NCBI RefSeq assembly: GCF_017968845.1
Contig: NZ_CP072876.1
Coordinates: 1,240,001 to 1,304,000, forward strand
Length of the DNA stretch: 64,000 nt
DNA from: Microbacterium sp. NIBRBAC000506063
Lineage (GTDB): Bacteria; Actinomycetota; Actinomycetes; Actinomycetales; Microbacteriaceae
Direction of reading: 5' to 3'
In this document: one piece after another, positions 60,601-64,000 of the stretch
Numbering within the stretch: position 1 is the first letter of the stretch
Layout of the letters: each line of letters opens with the position of its first letter
Notes under the pieces: model-generated
What the model saw: the letters and a program-made list of their open reading frames with translations, nothing else
What the model was told of the DNA's origin: nothing
Database searches by the model: none
Translations under genes and position numbers: made by a program

Positions 60601-63600
60601 GCCGCCCTCCACGGCACCGTCCGCCTCACCGGCGGCGACCTGACCCTCACCGCGGCATCCGCCGTCAAGACCACGGTCACGGCACTGCCCGCGGGCGACG
60701 GCGTCACCGGCGACAGCGTCGGCATCGGCGTCTCCTTCGCGCTCGCCATCCTCGACGACGCCACGACGGCGCTCATCGCCGACGGTGCGCAGGTCCTGGG
60801 CGCCCGCGACATCACCCTCGACGCCTCGGCCGTCACAGAGGTGACCACCGAGGCGCGCATGGGCGCCGCCTCCGGCGCCGACGGCGTCGCCGTCACCCCC
60901 GCCGTGGCGATCACGCTCTCCAACGCCGTGACCACCGCCGAGATCGGCATCGCCACCGACGTGCTGACCCTCAGCGGCAGCCTGCGCCTGAACTCCACGC
61001 AGCGCTCCCTCGCCGCCTCCACCGCCGGTGCCACGGCCGTCGCCGGCAGCGCCGCGGTCGGCTTCGGCCTCGCCCTCACCATCGCCCCGCACGGCGCGAA
61101 GTCCACCCTCGCCCGCAACGTGAACGCGGGCCAGAACATCAGCATCCGGGCGACCTCGGTGTCGTCGGCATCCGCCTCGGGATCGGCATCCGCTGCCGGC
61201 GCCCCCGCCGCGGATGACGATGAGGAGGGCGACCCAGAGCCGGACGTCGATGAGAAGGCGGCCGCCCAGCGCTCGCACGCCGACAAGGTCGCCGGCGACA
61301 ACGGCGTCAACGGCACCGGCGATGTGCCGGCGCCGTCGGCCGAGACCTCCGACGGCACCGTCTCGGTCGCCGCGGCGATCGCGATCGTGATCTCCACCGT
61401 CGAGGTCGAGGCCGGCGTCACGACCGACGTGACCCAGCTCACCGCCGGCGGAGAGATCATCCTCGCCTCCGCGGCCAATGCGGATGCCGCATCGACCGCC
61501 GACGGCTCCGCGACCGACGGCGAGACCGCCGCGATCGGCGCGGCCGTGGCGCTCACGCTCGCGACCGTCACCAACCGTGCGGTCATCCCCGACTGGCTCA
61601 CCGTGAACGCCCACGCGCTCACCCTCTCCGCCACGGTCGCCGAGGGCCCGGGCGGCGACACCACCGCCACGATCTCCGCCGAGGCGGCCGCCGGCGCCGC
61701 CGGTGGCGTGGGCGTCGCGGGTGCGGTCGCCATCGCGATCATCGACCAGGAGACCATCGCCGCCGTGCTCGGCACCGTCGTCCTCAGCGGCGGTGCGCTG
61801 ACCCTCACCGCGGCATCCGACCTCGAGTCCACCGTGAAGGCGCTGCCGGTGGGCGACGGCGCGGCGGGCGACAGCGTGGGCGTCGGCGTCTCCTTCGCGC
61901 TGACCCTGCTCACCGACGACGTCTTCGCGTACATCGACGACGGGGTCTCCCTCACCGGCGCCGGCGACGTCAGCCTGGCGGCCTCTGCCAAGACCGTCGC
62001 CACCACCGAGGCGCGCATGGGCTCGGCGGGCGACGTCGCCGTGACGCCGGCGATCGCCATCACGCTCTCCAACGTCACCACCCGGGCGTGGATCGGCGCC
62101 GGTTCTCCCCTCGAGGCGAGCGGATCGCTGTCGATCGTCGCGACGCAGGACGCCTCGGCCACGAGCATCGCCGGCGCCGAAGCCGTCACGACGGGCTCCG
62201 CGGCGATCGGCTTCGGGCTCGGCCTCACCATCGCGAACCACGGTGCGCTCACGGTCCTCGCCCGTGATGTCGAGGCCGGCGGCGACGTCACCCTGCGGGC
62301 GACGAGCCGCTCGGTCGCCAAGGCCACCGGCTCCGCCTCCGCTTCCGGGGCACCCGAGGAGACCGAAGAGGACGCGGAGGCCGACGACCAGGGCCGCACC
62401 GGCGTCGACAAGCTCGTCGGCGCGCAGCGCGACTACGCCGACCAGAAGTCGCTCGCCAACGGCGGCACCGGAGCGGGGGACGCGGAGGCGCCGAAGAGCG
62501 AGACCTCCGACGGCTCGGTGACCGTCGCCGCCGCGATCGGCATCGCGATCTCCTCGGTCACCGCCGAGTCGCGCATCACCGAAGACGTCACCTCGATCAT
62601 CGCCGGCGGCACCGTCACGCTCGCCACGAGCGCGAACACCGACGCGATGAGCGCCGCCGACGGCTCGGCCACAGACGGTGGCACGGCGGCGATCGGCGCC
62701 GGCGTCGCCCTCAGCGTCTCGAACGTCCGCAACATCGCGATCGTCCCCGACTGGGTCGTCATCCAGGCGCACGGGCTCACCGTCTCGGCGACCGTCACCG
62801 TCGTCGGCGACGACGCCACCTCCACCGTCTCTGCCGAGGCCGCCGCCGGCGCCGCCGGAGGCGTCTCGGTCGCCGGGTCGCTGGCGATCGCGGTGGTCAA
62901 CCAGTACACGATCGCCGAGGTCAAGGGCACGGTCATCCTCACCGGCGGCGACGTGCTCATCGAGGCGGCATCCGCCCTCTCGTCCATCGTCAAGGCCCTC
63001 CCGGTCGGTGCCGGCAGCACCTCGACCGGCAGCGTCGGCGTCGGCATCGCCTTCGCGCTGAACCTCATCCTCGACGAGACCTTCGCGGCGCTCCGCGGCA
63101 GCGCGCAGATCACCGGCGCGAACAACCTGACGATGACGGCGAACGCCCGCGTCGACGCCGAGACCGAGGCCCGCATGGGCGCCTCCTCCACCGGCACCGC
63201 CGCCGTCGCGCCCGCGATCGCCGTGACCAGCTCGGATGTCGACACCGCCGTGCTCATCGAGGCGCTCGGCGATCCCGAGTCGGCCAACCTCATTGAGATC
63301 GACGGCGACCTCTCCGCCGTCGCCCAGCAGCGCACCTCGACCATCACGCGGGCCGGCGCCGAGGCGAGCGGCGCCACCACGGCATCCGTCGGCGTCGCCC
63401 TCGCCCTCACCCTCGCCAACCACGCCGTCCTCGCCCGCACCGACCGCAGCATCACCGCCGGCGGCGGCATCGAGTTCGGCGCGCTCGGCTCCTCGCACAA
63501 CGAAGCGCACGGGCAGGCCTCCGCGAGCGGCGCCCCCGACGAAGACGCCAACGCGGGCGACACCAGCTCGACCAGCGGCGGAAGCGTCGACGAGAAGCTG

Positions 63601-64000
63601 TCGGCCCAGCGACTCTTCGCGAACGAGAAGAGCCAGGAGAACGGCGGCAAGGGCGTCCGCAACGACAGCGACAACCCCTCGGCCGAGAGTTCCGACGGCA
63701 CGGTGTCGGTCGCGGCGGCCATCGCGCTGACGATCGCCGACGTCTCCGCGATCGCGATGCTGCCGGACGGCCTCACCCTGGTCGCGGGCGGCCCGGTCGT
63801 GCTGCGCGCGAGCCAGAACGTCGACGGCATCACGAGCGCCGACGGCACGGCCACCGACGCCGAGACCGCCGGCATCGGCGCGGCCGTCGCCCTCACCCTC
63901 GTCACGCTCGTCAACCGCGCCGGGCTCGGTGCGAACACCACGGTCACCGCGAACGGATTCTCGGCCACCGCGACCATGACCGATGTCGACGGCGACACGA
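48649..64000 (+). CDS. Giant secreted beta-strand-repeat surface protein, truncated by the window end, several frame slips
   Basis: More than 5,100 residues, open at 64,000. Long signal peptide: basic start, LRIVVAPAMVFSLLMAPSG, cleavage after AQA near residue 46. Then a low-complexity zone with Gly/Thr repeats, (PT)n stretches (TPTPTPTPTPTPTPTPDP) and an acidic Asp/Glu/Ser segment to about position 49,640. From about 49,940 the protein is Ala/Thr/Val/Gly-rich beta-strand sequence with almost no aromatic residues or Cys. From 51,111 it falls into twelve units of 366-395 residues. Slips near 48,835, 48,905, 49,375, 49,640, 49,740, 49,915, 52,270, 56,660, 58,235, 58,505, 59,015 and 59,980; the frame is then open to the end. 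Filamentous adhesin or stalk-like role is likely. Anchor not visible. Confidence 0.8.
51111..64000 (+). repeat. Twelve tandem units of about 1.1-1.18 kb in the giant gene
   Basis: Unit starts, marked by the SDGSVSVAAAI-like motif, fall near 51111, 52276, 53424, 54522, 55629, 56771, 57891, 59036, 60193, 61345, 62503 and 63687. Each unit runs in the same order: ADGSATxGGxAAIGAGVAL, then VGIAGSVAIAIIDHDT, TVKALPxGDG, TEARMGAA, VAVTPAIAITLSNVTT, LALTI, and an acidic linker SAAGAPEE...VDxxxAxQRxxADxxAG. The last units are the most alike, with period 1,152-1,184 bp. Confidence 0.88.

Noticed and set aside
48700..63998. Very long minus-strand and alternative-frame open stretches (for example 51375-55580 and 59929-63510)
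   Set aside because: They are frame shadows of the giant repeat gene: Arg/Gly/Asp-rich composition, no ribosome sites, no domains, and they exist only because GC-rich Ala/Thr codon repeats lack stops on the opposite strand.
51111..64000. Repeat units as separate genes
   Set aside because: No start codon with ribosome site and no terminator at any unit boundary; the frame continues through each linker.
1..64000. Insertion sequences, integrases or prophage genes
   Set aside because: No transposase, integrase or phage structural motif was found on either strand, although the accessory zone at 43.9-48.4 kb looks acquired.

Overview
The window is 64 kb of very GC-rich actinobacterial chromosome. 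The pervasive ggatgcc/ggcatcc words, the gene content (Zn-free L28/L33/S14 operon, Dcd, TIGR03943 permease pair, UMF1-type transporter) and the many leaderless starts fit a Microbacterium-like member of the Microbacteriaceae; genus is inferred from style, not from a marker search. Most long genes are broken by single-base frame slips that, wherever I traced them, are 1-nt deletions in G or C runs. I treat these genes as intact but mis-sequenced and give whole-gene coordinates.

Layout. 1-27,155 is mostly ordinary chromosome: a zinc-linked block (Zur-like regulator, two-subunit permease, membrane-anchored Ig/propeller protein), an AAG-type DNA glycosylase, rtcB with a leader peptide and terminator in front of it, a TetR/DUF4386 divergon, rpmB-rpmG-rpsN, an HU gene, a CopD-CtaG fusion, a Pif1/RecD-like helicase, heme oxygenase with a DtxR/IdeR-type box, two toxin-antitoxin pairs, a thiolase, a LysE/Lrp divergon, tRNA-Gly(CCC), dcd, and two divergent MarR genes with His/Gly-rich tails. 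27,373-43,733 is a cell-surface polymer locus. 43,930-48,350 is an accessory zone holding two inserted modules (an XRE/nucleotidyltransferase pair and a DUF4143-type ATPase), each flanked by decayed gene fragments. 48,649 to the window end is one giant secreted repeat protein that runs off the edge.

The polymer locus is the most unusual part. Seven tightly packed plus-strand genes encode an ABC-2 exporter (permease and ATPase), a triple-module sugar-transfer-type ATP-grasp protein with two degenerate modules, a CDP-glycerol glycerophosphotransferase-like polymerase, a second ATP-grasp protein, a nucleotidyltransferase, and a protein joining BspA-type leucine-rich repeats to a CapA metallophosphatase domain. 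Two convergent minus-strand genes follow. One is LRR-CapA fused to a cyanophycin-synthetase-like ATP-grasp. The other is a dead CapA domain fused to a MurF-like ligase. Together the two carry the ATP-grasp and Mur-ligase halves of cyanophycin synthetase on separate polypeptides, each tethered to a CapA fold. My inference is a teichoic-acid-like polyol-phosphate polymer that is modified with, or co-assembled with, amino acids or a short peptide.
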